A DNA stretch of 48,110 nt from Jiangella rhizosphaerae (GTDB lineage Bacteria > Actinomycetota > Actinomycetes > Jiangellales > Jiangellaceae), in assembly GCF_003579925.1 (NCBI RefSeq), contig NZ_QUAL01000045.1:1-48110 (forward strand), read 5' to 3'. The notes under the pieces are model-generated. The model did no database searches, was not told the origin of the DNA, and saw only the letters and a program-made list of their open reading frames with translations. Shown here piece after piece: positions 28,947 to 36,293 of the stretch; the first letter of the stretch is position 1; each line of letters begins with the position of its first letter. Made by a program: the position numbers and the translations under genes.

Positions 28947-29917
28947 CGGACGGGTCGGACGGCGGCCGGTTGCCGCGAATGGTGGTCGTGGGCACGACGG
29001 TCTTCGGCGGCGGCGCGCCGTTCCCCGGCGTGCTCGAGCGGTCCCGGGAGGTGTCCGGCCTGGTCGACCGGATGGCCGCCGCGGCGTCCGGGACCACGCG
29101 GGGCGGGCTGGACCTCGTCGTCCTGCCCGAGCTGGTCGCCGGTCCGCCCGGCCCGGTCGCCGTGGCGCGGGCGCTGCCGCTGGATCACCCCGTGCTCGAG
29201 GTCTACGGCTCGATGGCGCGGCGGCACCGGACCTACCTCGTCGTCACCCTCGACCTCGCGGACGGCGGCGCGGTGTGGAACGCGGCGGTGCTGCTGGACC
29301 GGGCCGGCGACGTCGTGGGGGTGTACCGCAAGGCGCACCCCGTCGCCGCCACGGGGTCGTCGTCGTTCGAGGGCGGCGTGACCCCCGGCACGTCGTTCCC
29401 GGTCTTCGCCTGCGACTTCGGCGCCGTCGGCATCCAGATCTGCTGGGACGTCATGTACGACGACGGCTGGCAGGCGCTGGCCGCCGGCGGCGCGGAGATG
29501 GTCGCGTTCCCGTCCGCGTCGCCGGCCACGGTCCGCACCGCAGCCCACGCCGCCCGGCACCGCTACTACGTGGTGTCGAGCACGCCGCGCGACAACGCCG
29601 CGGTGTACGAGCCGTCCGGGCTGGTCGCGGCGCGCCTGCTCGGGCCCGGTGTGCTGGTGCACGAGCTGGATCTCAGCTACGCCGTCCTCGGCTGGTCGGC
29701 GTCCCTGCGCGACGGCCTGGCCTTCCGCGAGGCGTTCGGCGACCGCGCCGGCTACCACTACTCGCCCCGCGAGGACGTCGGCCTGTTCTGGTCGAACGAC
29801 CCGGCGACGCCGATCGACGCGATGACGGCGCGGCTCGGCGTCGAGGACCTGCGCGACCAGGTCGCGCGCAACGCCTCGCTACGGAGCCGGCCGATCGCCC
29901 CGGCCACCCCGAGTTGA
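28943..29917 (+). CDS. Carbon-nitrogen hydrolase (nitrilase superfamily)
   Basis: 324 residues, GTG start overlapping the upstream stop. Catalytic triad visible: Glu63 (VLPEL), Lys130 (YRKAHP) and Cys167 (QICWDV). The family hydrolyses amides or nitriles; substrate unknown. The 4-base overlap shows it was in an operon with the now truncated binding protein, so its original partner genes may be lost and its expression may depend on a chance promoter. Confidence 0.88.
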   Translation: MTDGSDGGRLPRMVVVGTTVFGGGAPFPGVLERSREVSGLVDRMAAAASGTTRGGLDLVVLPELVAGPPGPVAVARALPLDHPVLEVYGSMARRHRTYLVVTLDLADGGAVWNAAVLLDRAGDVVGVYRKAHPVAATGSSSFEGGVTPGTSFPVFACDFGAVGIQICWDVMYDDGWQALAAGGAEMVAFPSASPATVRTAAHAARHRYYVVSSTPRDNAAVYEPSGLVAARLLGPGVLVHELDLSYAVLGWSASLRDGLAFREAFGDRAGYHYSPREDVGLFWSNDPATPIDAMTARLGVEDLRDQVARNASLRSRPIAPATPS

Positions 29918-29987
29918 TCGCGGAGAAGGTGGGGTATCCATCGGGGCGCATGGGCCTCTTGCGCTCTCGGGTCCGCTCATGCCGCGC

Positions 29988-30058
29988 CCTTGGCAAGGCT
30001 GGTCGCCGTCCACGTGTCCGATATGCCCGAGTTCGCGCGACGGTGAGCCTTGCCAAGG
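29988..30058. terminator. Inverted repeat between convergent genes
   Basis: CCTTGGCAAGGCT (29988-30000) and AGCCTTGCCAAGG (30046-30058), a perfect 13-base pair with a 45-base loop, between the nitrilase gene and the convergent MFS gene. No T tract. A bidirectional terminator is plausible but not proven. Confidence 0.4.
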
Positions 30059-30101
30059 CGGTCGGTGGGCGTGTCGCCGCTGAGGCCCGCCGAAGAAGGG
30101 A

Positions 30102-31583
30102 TCAGTGCGCCGGCATCCCGGTGACCGCCGGCTTGCCGGCCGGGATGAGCGCCAGCGCGACCCCACCGGCGACGACCGCCGCGCCCGCGCCCGCCGCGAA
30201 CGCTCCGGTGAACCCGTCCGTCCCCGTCGCGCCGGGAGCGAGGTCCGCCGCCGCGAGGCTCGACGCCACGGCGACGCCGAGAGCGGCGCCGAACTCGTGG
30301 AACGTGTTCACGACCCCGGAGGTCAGACCGGCCTCGTGAGGGTCGACGTGGGCGAGGGCGCTGGTGGTGGCGGTGACGAAGGTCGCGCCCAGGCCGGCGG
30401 TGGCGACGCTCATGCCCGTCACCAGCAGGGCGGTGTCAGCGGAGCCGTCTGCGCGAGTGGTGGCGAGAGCGGCGAGGCCGAGACCGGCGGCGGCGACGGC
30501 GAAGGCGACAGCCGCGACGGGGCGTGGCCCGGCCCGGCCGACCGCCTGCCCGCCCACGTGCGCCCCGGCGGCGACCGCGACCGCCACGGGGAGGAACAGC
30601 ACACCGGTGGCCAGGGCGGTGTTGCCGCGGACGTGCTGCAGGAAGAACGAGCCGAGGAAGAACGACGAGATCAGCAGCCCGGTCGCGACCAGCATGAGCA
30701 GGACGCCGGTCAGCACGGGCCGGCGGGTCAGGATCCGCGGGTCGATGAGGGGCGCCCGCAGCCGCCGCTGCACCACGCCGAAGACGGTGTACAGAACCAG
30801 CGCGGCCGCCACCGGGACGACGGTCGCCGACCCGGTCCAGCCGTCGTCGCCGGCGTTGACCAGCCCGTAGATCAGGGCGGCGGTTCCGCCGGTGACGAGC
30901 ACGGCCCCGGGCACGTCCAGGCGCCGCGGCCGCTGACCGCCGTCGCCGGGCCGGCCGGATGCACGGTGCGCTGCTCCGGCACGCGCGCTGTGAGCCGGCC
31001 CGTCGTCCGGCCGAGCCGGGGCGAGCAGCCGCGCCAGCAGGACGACCAGCACGATGCCCACGGGCACATTGACGTAGAAGATCCAGGACCAGCCGGGACC
31101 GGCCGTCAGCAGCCCGCCGACCAGCACGCCGGCCGCCGACCCGGCGCCGCCCAGCGCGGCCCAGACGCCGAACGCGCGGTTGCGCTCCGCGCCGTGGAAC
31201 GTGGTGGCGACGATCGACAGCGCGGCGGGGGAGAGCAGCGCGGCTCCGGCGCCCTGGGCGAGGCGGCCGCCGATCAGCGACTCGGCGTTCCAGGCCAGCC
31301 CGCTGACCAGCGACGCCGTCGCGAACAGGGTCAGGCCGGCGAGCACGACGCGGCGGGCGCCGACCAGGTCGGCCAGCCGGCCGCCGAACAGCAGCAGCCC
31401 GCCGAACATCAGCGTGTAGGCCGAGACCACCCACGTCAGCGCCGTGCGCGACAGCGCCAGGTCGGCGCCGATGTCCGGCAGCGCCACCGCCACCACCGTC
31501 ACGTCGAGCACGAGCATGAACTGGGCCACGCCGAGGAGGGCGAGCAGCCGCCAGCGATCGGCGGCGGGCGGATTCGCGGACAT
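30102..31583 (-). CDS. MFS drug exporter, DHA2 type (14 helices)
   Basis: 493 residues from ATG 31583. Proton-driven efflux pump of the EmrB/QacA kind. Seen: helix 1 MLVLDVTVVAVALPDI, GGRLADLVGARRV (motif A), GAGAALLSPAALSI, FYVNVPVGI and the C-terminal GLTSGVVNTFHEFG. Divergent from the tetR gene; two GAACA-N4-TGTTC-type sites lie between them, so TetR probably represses it. Confidence 0.9.
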   Translation of the reverse strand: MSANPPAADRWRLLALLGVAQFMLVLDVTVVAVALPDIGADLALSRTALTWVVSAYTLMFGGLLLFGGRLADLVGARRVVLAGLTLFATASLVSGLAWNAESLIGGRLAQGAGAALLSPAALSIVATTFHGAERNRAFGVWAALGGAGSAAGVLVGGLLTAGPGWSWIFYVNVPVGIVLVVLLARLLAPARPDDGPAHSARAGAAHRASGRPGDGGQRPRRLDVPGAVLVTGGTAALIYGLVNAGDDGWTGSATVVPVAAALVLYTVFGVVQRRLRAPLIDPRILTRRPVLTGVLLMLVATGLLISSFFLGSFFLQHVRGNTALATGVLFLPVAVAVAAGAHVGGQAVGRAGPRPVAAVAFAVAAAGLGLAALATTRADGSADTALLVTGMSVATAGLGATFVTATTSALAHVDPHEAGLTSGVVNTFHEFGAALGVAVASSLAAADLAPGATGTDGFTGAFAAGAGAAVVAGGVALALIPAGKPAVTGMPAH

Positions 31584-31598
31584 GTGAGCCCCTAACCT

Positions 31599-31652
31599 GA
31601 ACATGGCTGTTTGACTTGCGTCCAGTACGCTAACTCGAACAGAGGTGTTCGA
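31599..31652. promoter_or_regulatory. Two TetR operator candidates
   Basis: TCGAACA-GAGG-TGTTCGA (31635-31652) is a perfect 18-base palindrome. GAACA-TGGC-TGTTT (31599-31612) is the same half-site pair with the same 4-base spacer and one change. They sit in the 85-base gap between the divergent MFS and tetR starts, as expected for a local TetR repressor controlling both. Confidence 0.7.
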
Positions 31653-31668
31653 CAAGAGGGGAGAGCGC

Positions 31669-32259
31669 ATGCCGGTCACGACGGGCAAGCGGGCCGACGC
31701 CCAGCGCAACGTCACCGCGATCCTGGACGCCGCGGCGGCCTGCCTCGTCCGCGATCCCGACGCGAGCGTCTCGGACATCGCCGCGGCGGCCCGCGTCGGC
31801 CGGGTGACGCTCTACGGGCATTTCGCGTCGCGCACCGAGCTGGTCGACGCCGTCTTCGTGCGCGCCGTGGCCCGGGCACACGAGGCACTCGACGCCGTCG
31901 ACCTCACCGGCGACGCCCGGCAGGCGCTGGCCCGGTTGATCGCGTCCAGCTGGCAGGTGGTCGACGAGTCGCGGATGCTGCTGGTCGCGGCGCAGCGCAC
32001 GCTGCCGCCGGAGCGGATCCGCGAGCTGCACGAGCACCCGATGCGACGCGTGCGATCGCTGCTCGAGCGCGGCCGGGCCGCCGGCGTGTTCCGGTTCGAC
32101 CTGCCGGCCGACTGGCTGGTCGCGGTCTTCTACACCGTCCTCCACGGCGCGGCCGACGAGATCGGCGCCGGGCGGCTGGCGCCCGAGGGTGCGGCCGACG
32201 CGATCACGGCCACCCTGCTGGCCGCCTTCACCCCGCCCGGCGCTCCGGTCCCCGGCTGA
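31669..32259 (+). CDS. TetR-family repressor
   Basis: 196 residues, ATG behind AGGGGAG. N-terminal helix-turn-helix SVSDIAAAARVGRVTLYGHFASRTELVDAVF; C-terminal ligand and dimer domain. Likely regulates the divergent MFS exporter and itself through the palindromes upstream; ligand unknown. Confidence 0.9.
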   Translation: MPVTTGKRADAQRNVTAILDAAAACLVRDPDASVSDIAAAARVGRVTLYGHFASRTELVDAVFVRAVARAHEALDAVDLTGDARQALARLIASSWQVVDESRMLLVAAQRTLPPERIRELHEHPMRRVRSLLERGRAAGVFRFDLPADWLVAVFYTVLHGAADEIGAGRLAPEGAADAITATLLAAFTPPGAPVPG

Positions 32260-32275
32260 CGACCGCAGCCGGCCC

Positions 32276-32349
32276 AGTTGATCTTGGAGTTGTTCGGCCA
32301 TCTATCGGGCATTTCGCCCCGCGATCGACGAACAACTCCAAGATCGACT
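32276..32349. terminator. Long hairpin between convergent genes
   Basis: Arms GATCTTGGAGTTGTTCG (32280-32296) and CGAACAACTCCAAGATC (32329-32345) are a perfect 17-base inverted repeat, extending to 21 bases with one mismatch, around a 32-base loop. It lies between tetR and the convergent ThrRS-like gene and may terminate both. Different from R1 and R2. Confidence 0.6.
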
Positions 32350-32386
32350 CGCGGGGTGGGGTGGGAACGGGGGCTCGGGGCGCCGG

Positions 32387-33598
32387 TCACCAGAGGTCGA
32401 CGGCGTGAGCGGTGACCCGGGCGGCGATGCGCGCGACGGCCTCGGCGACGGGTAGGGCGTCGAGCCGGCGGCCGTCGCGTAGCCGCAGCGCGAGCTCGTC
32501 CGCACCGGCCTCCCGGGCGCCGACCACCCCGACGTACGGGGCGAGCCGCGCGGCGTGGACGCGGGCGCCGACGCTGCCGTGGTCCGCGCCCGCGACCTCG
32601 ACCCGCAGCCCCGCGTCCAGGCACCGCCCGGCGACCGCCCGCGCGGTCTCGTGCTGCTCCGGTCCGATCGGCACCAGCACCACCTGCACCGGCGCCAGCC
32701 AGGGCGGGAAGGCGCCGCCGTGCACCTCGATGAGCTGTGCGACCGCCCGTTCCAGGCTCCCGATGATGCTCCGGTGCACCATCACCGGCCGGTGCCGCTC
32801 GCCGTCGGCGCCGACGTACTCCAGCCCGAACCGCTCCGGCTGGTGGAAGTCGATCTGGACGGTCGACAGGGTCGACTCGCGGCCGGCGGCGTCGACGATC
32901 TGCACGTCGATCTTGGGGCCGTAGAAGGCCGCCTCGCCCTCCTCGGCCTCGTACTCCAGCCTCGACTCCGACAGCGCCTCGACCAGCAGCGCGGTCGACC
33001 GCTCCCACGCCGACGGCGCGCCGGCGTACTTCCCGCCGGGACCCGGCAGCGACAGCCGCAGCCGCGCCGGCGCGATGCCCATCGCGGCGTGCGCGTCCCC
33101 GATCAGCGCCAGCGCGGCGGCCGCCTCGGCGGCGGCATCGTCGGCGGAGCAGAAGACGTGCGCGTCGTTGAGCTGGATCGACCGGACGCGGGTCAGCCCG
33201 CCGAGCACGCCGGACGCCTCGGAGCGGTACATGCCGCCCAGTTCGGCGAGCCGCAGCGGCAGCTCGCGGTACGAGCGGCCGCGGGACCGGTAGATCAGCG
33301 CGTGGTGCGGGCAGAGGCTCGGCCGCAGCACGAGCTCCTCGCCGCCGGCGTCCATCGGCGGGAACATGTCGTCGCGATAGTGCGCCCAGTGGCCGGACAG
33401 CTCGTACAGCTCGCGCTTGGCCAGGACTGGGGAGTGGACGTGCTGGTAGCCGGCCCGCCGCTCGACGGCGTGGACGTACTCCTCGAGCGCGTGGCGGACG
33501 GCGGCGCCGGCGGGCAGCCAGTAGGGCAGGCCGGCGCCGATGAGCGGATCGGAGCCGAACAGGTCCAGCTCGCGGCCGAGTCGGCGGTGGTCGAACAT
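32387..33598 (-). CDS. Short threonyl-tRNA synthetase-like protein lacking editing domains
   Basis: 403 residues against about 640 for bacterial ThrRS. It starts directly in the class II catalytic core: motif 2 MYRSEASGVLGGLTRVRSIQ, motif 3 VMVHRSIIGSLERA; the zinc ligands Cys (SLCPHH), His (NDAHVF) and His (VMVHRS) are kept. The C-terminal anticodon-binding domain follows (WLAPVQVVLVPI). The TGS and N2 editing domains are absent, so mischarged Ser would not be removed by it. Probably a second ThrRS or a specialised aminoacylating enzyme. ATG behind GAGGAG. A Thr-codon leader peptide and competing hairpins precede it. Confidence 0.87.
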   Translation of the reverse strand: MFDHRRLGRELDLFGSDPLIGAGLPYWLPAGAAVRHALEEYVHAVERRAGYQHVHSPVLAKRELYELSGHWAHYRDDMFPPMDAGGEELVLRPSLCPHHALIYRSRGRSYRELPLRLAELGGMYRSEASGVLGGLTRVRSIQLNDAHVFCSADDAAAEAAAALALIGDAHAAMGIAPARLRLSLPGPGGKYAGAPSAWERSTALLVEALSESRLEYEAEEGEAAFYGPKIDVQIVDAAGRESTLSTVQIDFHQPERFGLEYVGADGERHRPVMVHRSIIGSLERAVAQLIEVHGGAFPPWLAPVQVVLVPIGPEQHETARAVAGRCLDAGLRVEVAGADHGSVGARVHAARLAPYVGVVGAREAGADELALRLRDGRRLDALPVAEAVARIAARVTAHAVDLW

Positions 33599-33619
33599 CG
33601 TGGTCTCCTCGGTGACAGC

Positions 33620-33663
33620 GGGCGAGTGACCACTCCGGCGGCGCTCCGGGGCACTCGCCCCGG
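33620..33663 (-). promoter_or_regulatory. Mutually exclusive hairpins in the ThrRS-like leader
   Basis: Two stems compete for the same bases: CCGGGGC-GAGT-GCCCCGG (33663-33646) and GGGCGAGTG (33660-33652) with CACTCGCCC (33628-33620). A third, CGCCGG/CCGGCG (33706-33687), lies inside the leader peptide right after its Thr codons. This is the layout of ribosome-mediated attenuation. No T tract, so the mechanism (termination or masking of translation) is open. Confidence 0.6.
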
Positions 33664-33680
33664 GCGTCGGTGGACAGGAA

Positions 33681-33731
33681 TCAGCGCGCCGGGACGGTCT
33701 CCGGCGTCGTCGTCAGGCCAGCGCGCTGCAT
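33681..33731 (-). CDS. Thr-rich leader peptide
   Basis: Sixteen residues, MQRAGLTTTPETVPAR, with three consecutive ACG codons and a fourth Thr. TACGGT at 33744-33739 lies 7 bases before the ATG and no Shine-Dalgarno is present, so it would be the first thing translated on a leaderless mRNA, as in other genes here. It ends about 80 bases before the ThrRS-like start, and its Thr codons abut the first of three hairpins. Inference: a ribosome stalling at Thr codons when charged tRNA-Thr is scarce would change the downstream folding and raise expression. Confidence 0.6.
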   Translation of the reverse strand: MQRAGLTTTPETVPAR

Positions 33732-33820
33732 GGCGCCGACCGTAGCACCCGGCGCCGTCCGGACGCGCGCGGATTTCCGCAACGTGGGCAGGGCACCGGT
33801 CGCGCCGTACGCCGTGTTCG

Positions 33821-33875
33821 CCGTCCCCTGCTGCCCCATTCTCTTGCCGCGCTACCGCGCCTCAAGTCCGCGCGC
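33821..33875 (+). repeat. R1 repeat, truncated copy d (left arm only)
   Basis: CCGTCCCCTGCTGCCCCATT, CTCTTGCCGCG and CGCGCCTCAAGTCCGCGCG match the left arm of R1; the loop and right arm are missing and R2d starts within 10 bases. The 33732-34094 stretch holds this, R2d and the promoter of the next gene; no further gene seen. Confidence 0.8.
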
Positions 33876-33881
33876 GTCGTG

Positions 33882-34005
33882 TACATCACGAGGATTACGT
33901 GACCTTCAACAGGGCTGTAGGGGTGTTGACGCTTGGGTAATCCTGGTGATGGCTCCCGAATCCCGGTGAAATCTCACTACGTGGGCGCTCAGCGACGGCG
34001 ACGCC
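33882..34005 (-). repeat. R2 palindromic repeat, copy d
   Basis: Minus strand: GGCGTCGCCGTCGCTGAGCG, CCACGTAGTGAGATTTCACC, GGGAGCCATCACCAGGATTA, GCGTCAACAC and TAATCCTCGTGATGT. It matches R2a over about 120 bases with few changes and no large gap, the best-conserved R2 pair in the window. Confidence 0.88.
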
Positions 34006-34094
34006 ACTCACCGCCGGCGCCGCCCTCGCTTGCCGTCACCTAAAACCTACTGAATTGATAGGATAAGGCGCCGACCCCGACCGAGGAGGCCGCC

Positions 34095-34688
34095 ATGCCG
34101 GCTGAGCAGCACGATCTCCCCGTCGACCTGGTGGTGCTGACGGCGGGTACGGCGCCGTCGTCGCGCATCCGGGCCGTCGCGGCGGCGTTCGCGGTCGAGC
34201 TGGCCGGCCGGCTGCCGCAGCCGCCGGTCTGGCGCGACGTCGTCGACCTCACGGCGCATGTGCCCGACCTCGTCGGCGTCCCGTCGGCCGGGGTGGCGCA
34301 GCTGGTCGACACGGTCCTCGCCGCGGAGGTGGTCGTGCTGGCGACGCCGGTGAGCCGGGCGTCCTACACCGGCGTGCTCAAGCTGTTCCTCGACCGGCTG
34401 CCTGACGCCGCGCTGGCCGGCGCCGTCGTGGTCCCGGTGACGCTGTCGCGCGACCCGGCCGAGCGGCAGGCCGCGGACCTGCAGCTGCGCCCCGTCCTCC
34501 ACAGTCTCGGAGCCGTGCTGCCGGTGTCATCGTTCGTGGTCGACGAGGGGGAGCTGGCCGACGTCGCGGCGCTGGCCGATGCGTGGGCGGACCGGCACGC
34601 CGGACTGCTGGCGGCCGCGGTCGGCGAGCTCAGGCGGCCGTCTGCTCGGTGCGATACCGGCCCGGCGGCCGGGCGTACTCGCGCTTGA
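34095..34688 (+). CDS. NADPH-dependent FMN reductase-like protein 1
   Basis: 197 residues, ATG behind GAGGAGG. Flavodoxin-like fold: LVVLTAG near the N terminus and the flavin-loop pattern VLATPVSRASYTGVLKLFLDRLP. Such enzymes reduce FMN for partner oxygenases or act as quinone reductases. The last 59 bases overlap the end of the convergent AraC gene. TAGGAT at 34059 in an AT-richer patch is a possible -10. Confidence 0.82.
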   Translation: MPAEQHDLPVDLVVLTAGTAPSSRIRAVAAAFAVELAGRLPQPPVWRDVVDLTAHVPDLVGVPSAGVAQLVDTVLAAEVVVLATPVSRASYTGVLKLFLDRLPDAALAGAVVVPVTLSRDPAERQAADLQLRPVLHSLGAVLPVSSFVVDEGELADVAALADAWADRHAGLLAAAVGELRRPSARCDTGPAAGRTRA

Positions 34689-35553
34689 ACGCGGCGGCGA
34701 ACGCGAACTCCGACGTGTAGCCGACCCGGCGGGCGACGGCGCCGACCGGCAGGTCGGTGTCGGCCAGCAGCCGCGCCGCCGTCGTCATGCGCCACCAGGT
34801 CAGGTAGGCCAGCGGCGAGCTGCCGACGAGTGCGGTGAACCGGCGCGCGAACGCCGCCCGCGACAGGCCGGCCACCGCGCCCAGCGACTCCACCGTCCAC
34901 GGCCGCTCCGGGCCCTCGTGGATGGCGGTGAGCGCGGCGGCGACGGCGTCGTCGCGCAACGCCGCGCCCCAGCCGCGCGGGTGCGCGCCCGCGCAGTTCT
35001 CGTCGCTGAACCAGGCCCGCAGCACGTAGAGCAGCAGCGCGTCGAGCAGGGCGGGCACGACGGCGTCCGAGCCGGCCGCCGGGGCGTCGACCTCGCGGCC
35101 GAGCAGCTCGACGGCGGCGTGCAACGACGGGTTCCGGCCCAGCCGGTTCGGCAGGTGCACGAGGTCGGGCAGCTCGGCGAGCATCGGGTGCGGCCGGTCG
35201 CGGTCGAGCAGGTACTGGCCGCACAGCACGACGAGGTCCGGCGCCGCGTCCTGCGCGCCGGCGGCGAGCACGCGGTGGCCCGGATCGCCGGCGCACAGCT
35301 CGGCGAGCGGCGTGTCCGCAGCGTCGGCGAGCCCGTGCCCGGTGCCGTGCGGGAACAGCACGACGTCGCCGGCGCTGAGCGCGACCGGCTCGCCCGCCTC
35401 CGGCCGCAGCCAGCACGACCCCTGCAGCACGACGTGGAAGGCCGCGCCGCGCACGGGCGGGTACCTCCAGCCCCACGAACCGACCGCCTGCAGCCGGAAC
35501 GAGCGCGGCCGTCCGGTCCGCATGACGGCCACGACCTGGCTCAACGCGTCCAC
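34630..35553 (-). CDS. AraC-family regulator with cupin sensor domain
   Basis: 307 residues, GTG start. N-terminal cupin of the AraC-binding type (FHVVLQGSCWL, LSAGDVVLFPHGTGH), C-terminal double helix-turn-helix (WTVESLGAVAGLSRAAFARRF, LPVGAVARRVGYTSEFAFAAAFKREY). It lies between two FMN reductase genes, divergent from the second, with repeated 12-base sites in the shared promoter region. Probably activates that gene. Confidence 0.9.
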   Translation of the reverse strand: MDALSQVVAVMRTGRPRSFRLQAVGSWGWRYPPVRGAAFHVVLQGSCWLRPEAGEPVALSAGDVVLFPHGTGHGLADAADTPLAELCAGDPGHRVLAAGAQDAAPDLVVLCGQYLLDRDRPHPMLAELPDLVHLPNRLGRNPSLHAAVELLGREVDAPAAGSDAVVPALLDALLLYVLRAWFSDENCAGAHPRGWGAALRDDAVAAALTAIHEGPERPWTVESLGAVAGLSRAAFARRFTALVGSSPLAYLTWWRMTTAARLLADTDLPVGAVARRVGYTSEFAFAAAFKREYARPPGRYRTEQTAA

Positions 35554-35620
35554 GACCCCACCCTAGTTGCGCTCGAGTGGTCGGCCCCTCTCATCGCCGG
35601 TCTGCCCGGCCCCCCTGGGG

Positions 35621-35680
35621 GCGATCGTCTCGCCCGCCGCCCGGGGCCGAGACGATCGCGTAGGACGGCGAGACGGTCGC
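35621..35680. promoter_or_regulatory. Operator repeats between araC-type gene and FMN reductase 2
   Basis: GCGATCGTCTCG (35621-35632) is the exact inverse of CGAGACGATCGC (35648-35659); a third copy CGAGACGGTCGC (35669-35680) follows in direct orientation, 21 bases on, two helical turns. This fits AraC-type binding upstream of the -10 TAGCGT (35708-35713). Confidence 0.7.
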
Positions 35681-35720
35681 CCATGGGCGCCACGGGGGTC
35701 GCGTTCCTAGCGTCGGAACC

Positions 35721-36290
35721 ATGACACGCATCGCGATCATCATCGGCAGCACCCGCCCCGACCGCGTCGGCCCCGCCGTCGCCCACTGGCTCCTCGACCT
35801 GGCTGAGCAGCGCGGTGACGCCGACTACGAGGTCGTCGACCTCGCCGACTTCGACCTCCCGCACCTCGACGAACCGCTGCCGGCGGCGACCGGCCGGTAC
35901 ACCCGCCCGCACACGCTGCGGCTCGCCGAGACCGTCGCCGGGTTCGACGGCTTCGTCTTCGTCACGCCCGAGTACAACCGCTCCTACCCGGGCGTGCTGA
36001 AGACCGCCATCGACCTCGTGTACGCCGAGTGGCACCACAAGGCGGCCGGTTTCGTCGGCTACGGCGCGGACGGCGGTATCCGTGCGGTCGAGCACCTGCG
36101 CGGCGTCATGGGCATGCTGCAGGTGGCCGACGTCCGGGGCCAGGTGACGCTGTCGGTCTACGACGACTTCGAGGACTTCACCCGGCCCACGCCGCGCGAG
36201 CGCCAGGTGGCGGCCGCCGGGACGATGCTCGGCGAGGTCGTGACGTGGGCCGCAGCGCTGGCGCCGCTGCGCGCCGCCACAGCGGCGTGA
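35721..36290 (+). CDS. NADPH-dependent FMN reductase 2
   Basis: 189 residues. Flavodoxin-like: IAIIIGSTRPDRVGPAVA and FVTPEYNRSYPGVLKTAIDLV, the typical GSxR and SPEYNxxxPGxLKxxxD motifs. Likely flavin or quinone reductase. ATG lies 7 bases after TAGCGT with no Shine-Dalgarno, so probably leaderless. Probably controlled by the divergent AraC protein. Confidence 0.92.
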   Translation: MTRIAIIIGSTRPDRVGPAVAHWLLDLAEQRGDADYEVVDLADFDLPHLDEPLPAATGRYTRPHTLRLAETVAGFDGFVFVTPEYNRSYPGVLKTAIDLVYAEWHHKAAGFVGYGADGGIRAVEHLRGVMGMLQVADVRGQVTLSVYDDFEDFTRPTPRERQVAAAGTMLGEVVTWAAALAPLRAATAA

Positions 36291-36293
36291 CGA

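Noticed and set aside
33670-33969. A plus-strand 99-codon frame upstream of the FMN reductase
   Set aside because: It crosses the Thr leader, R1d and R2d; composition and overlap with repeats mark it as spurious.
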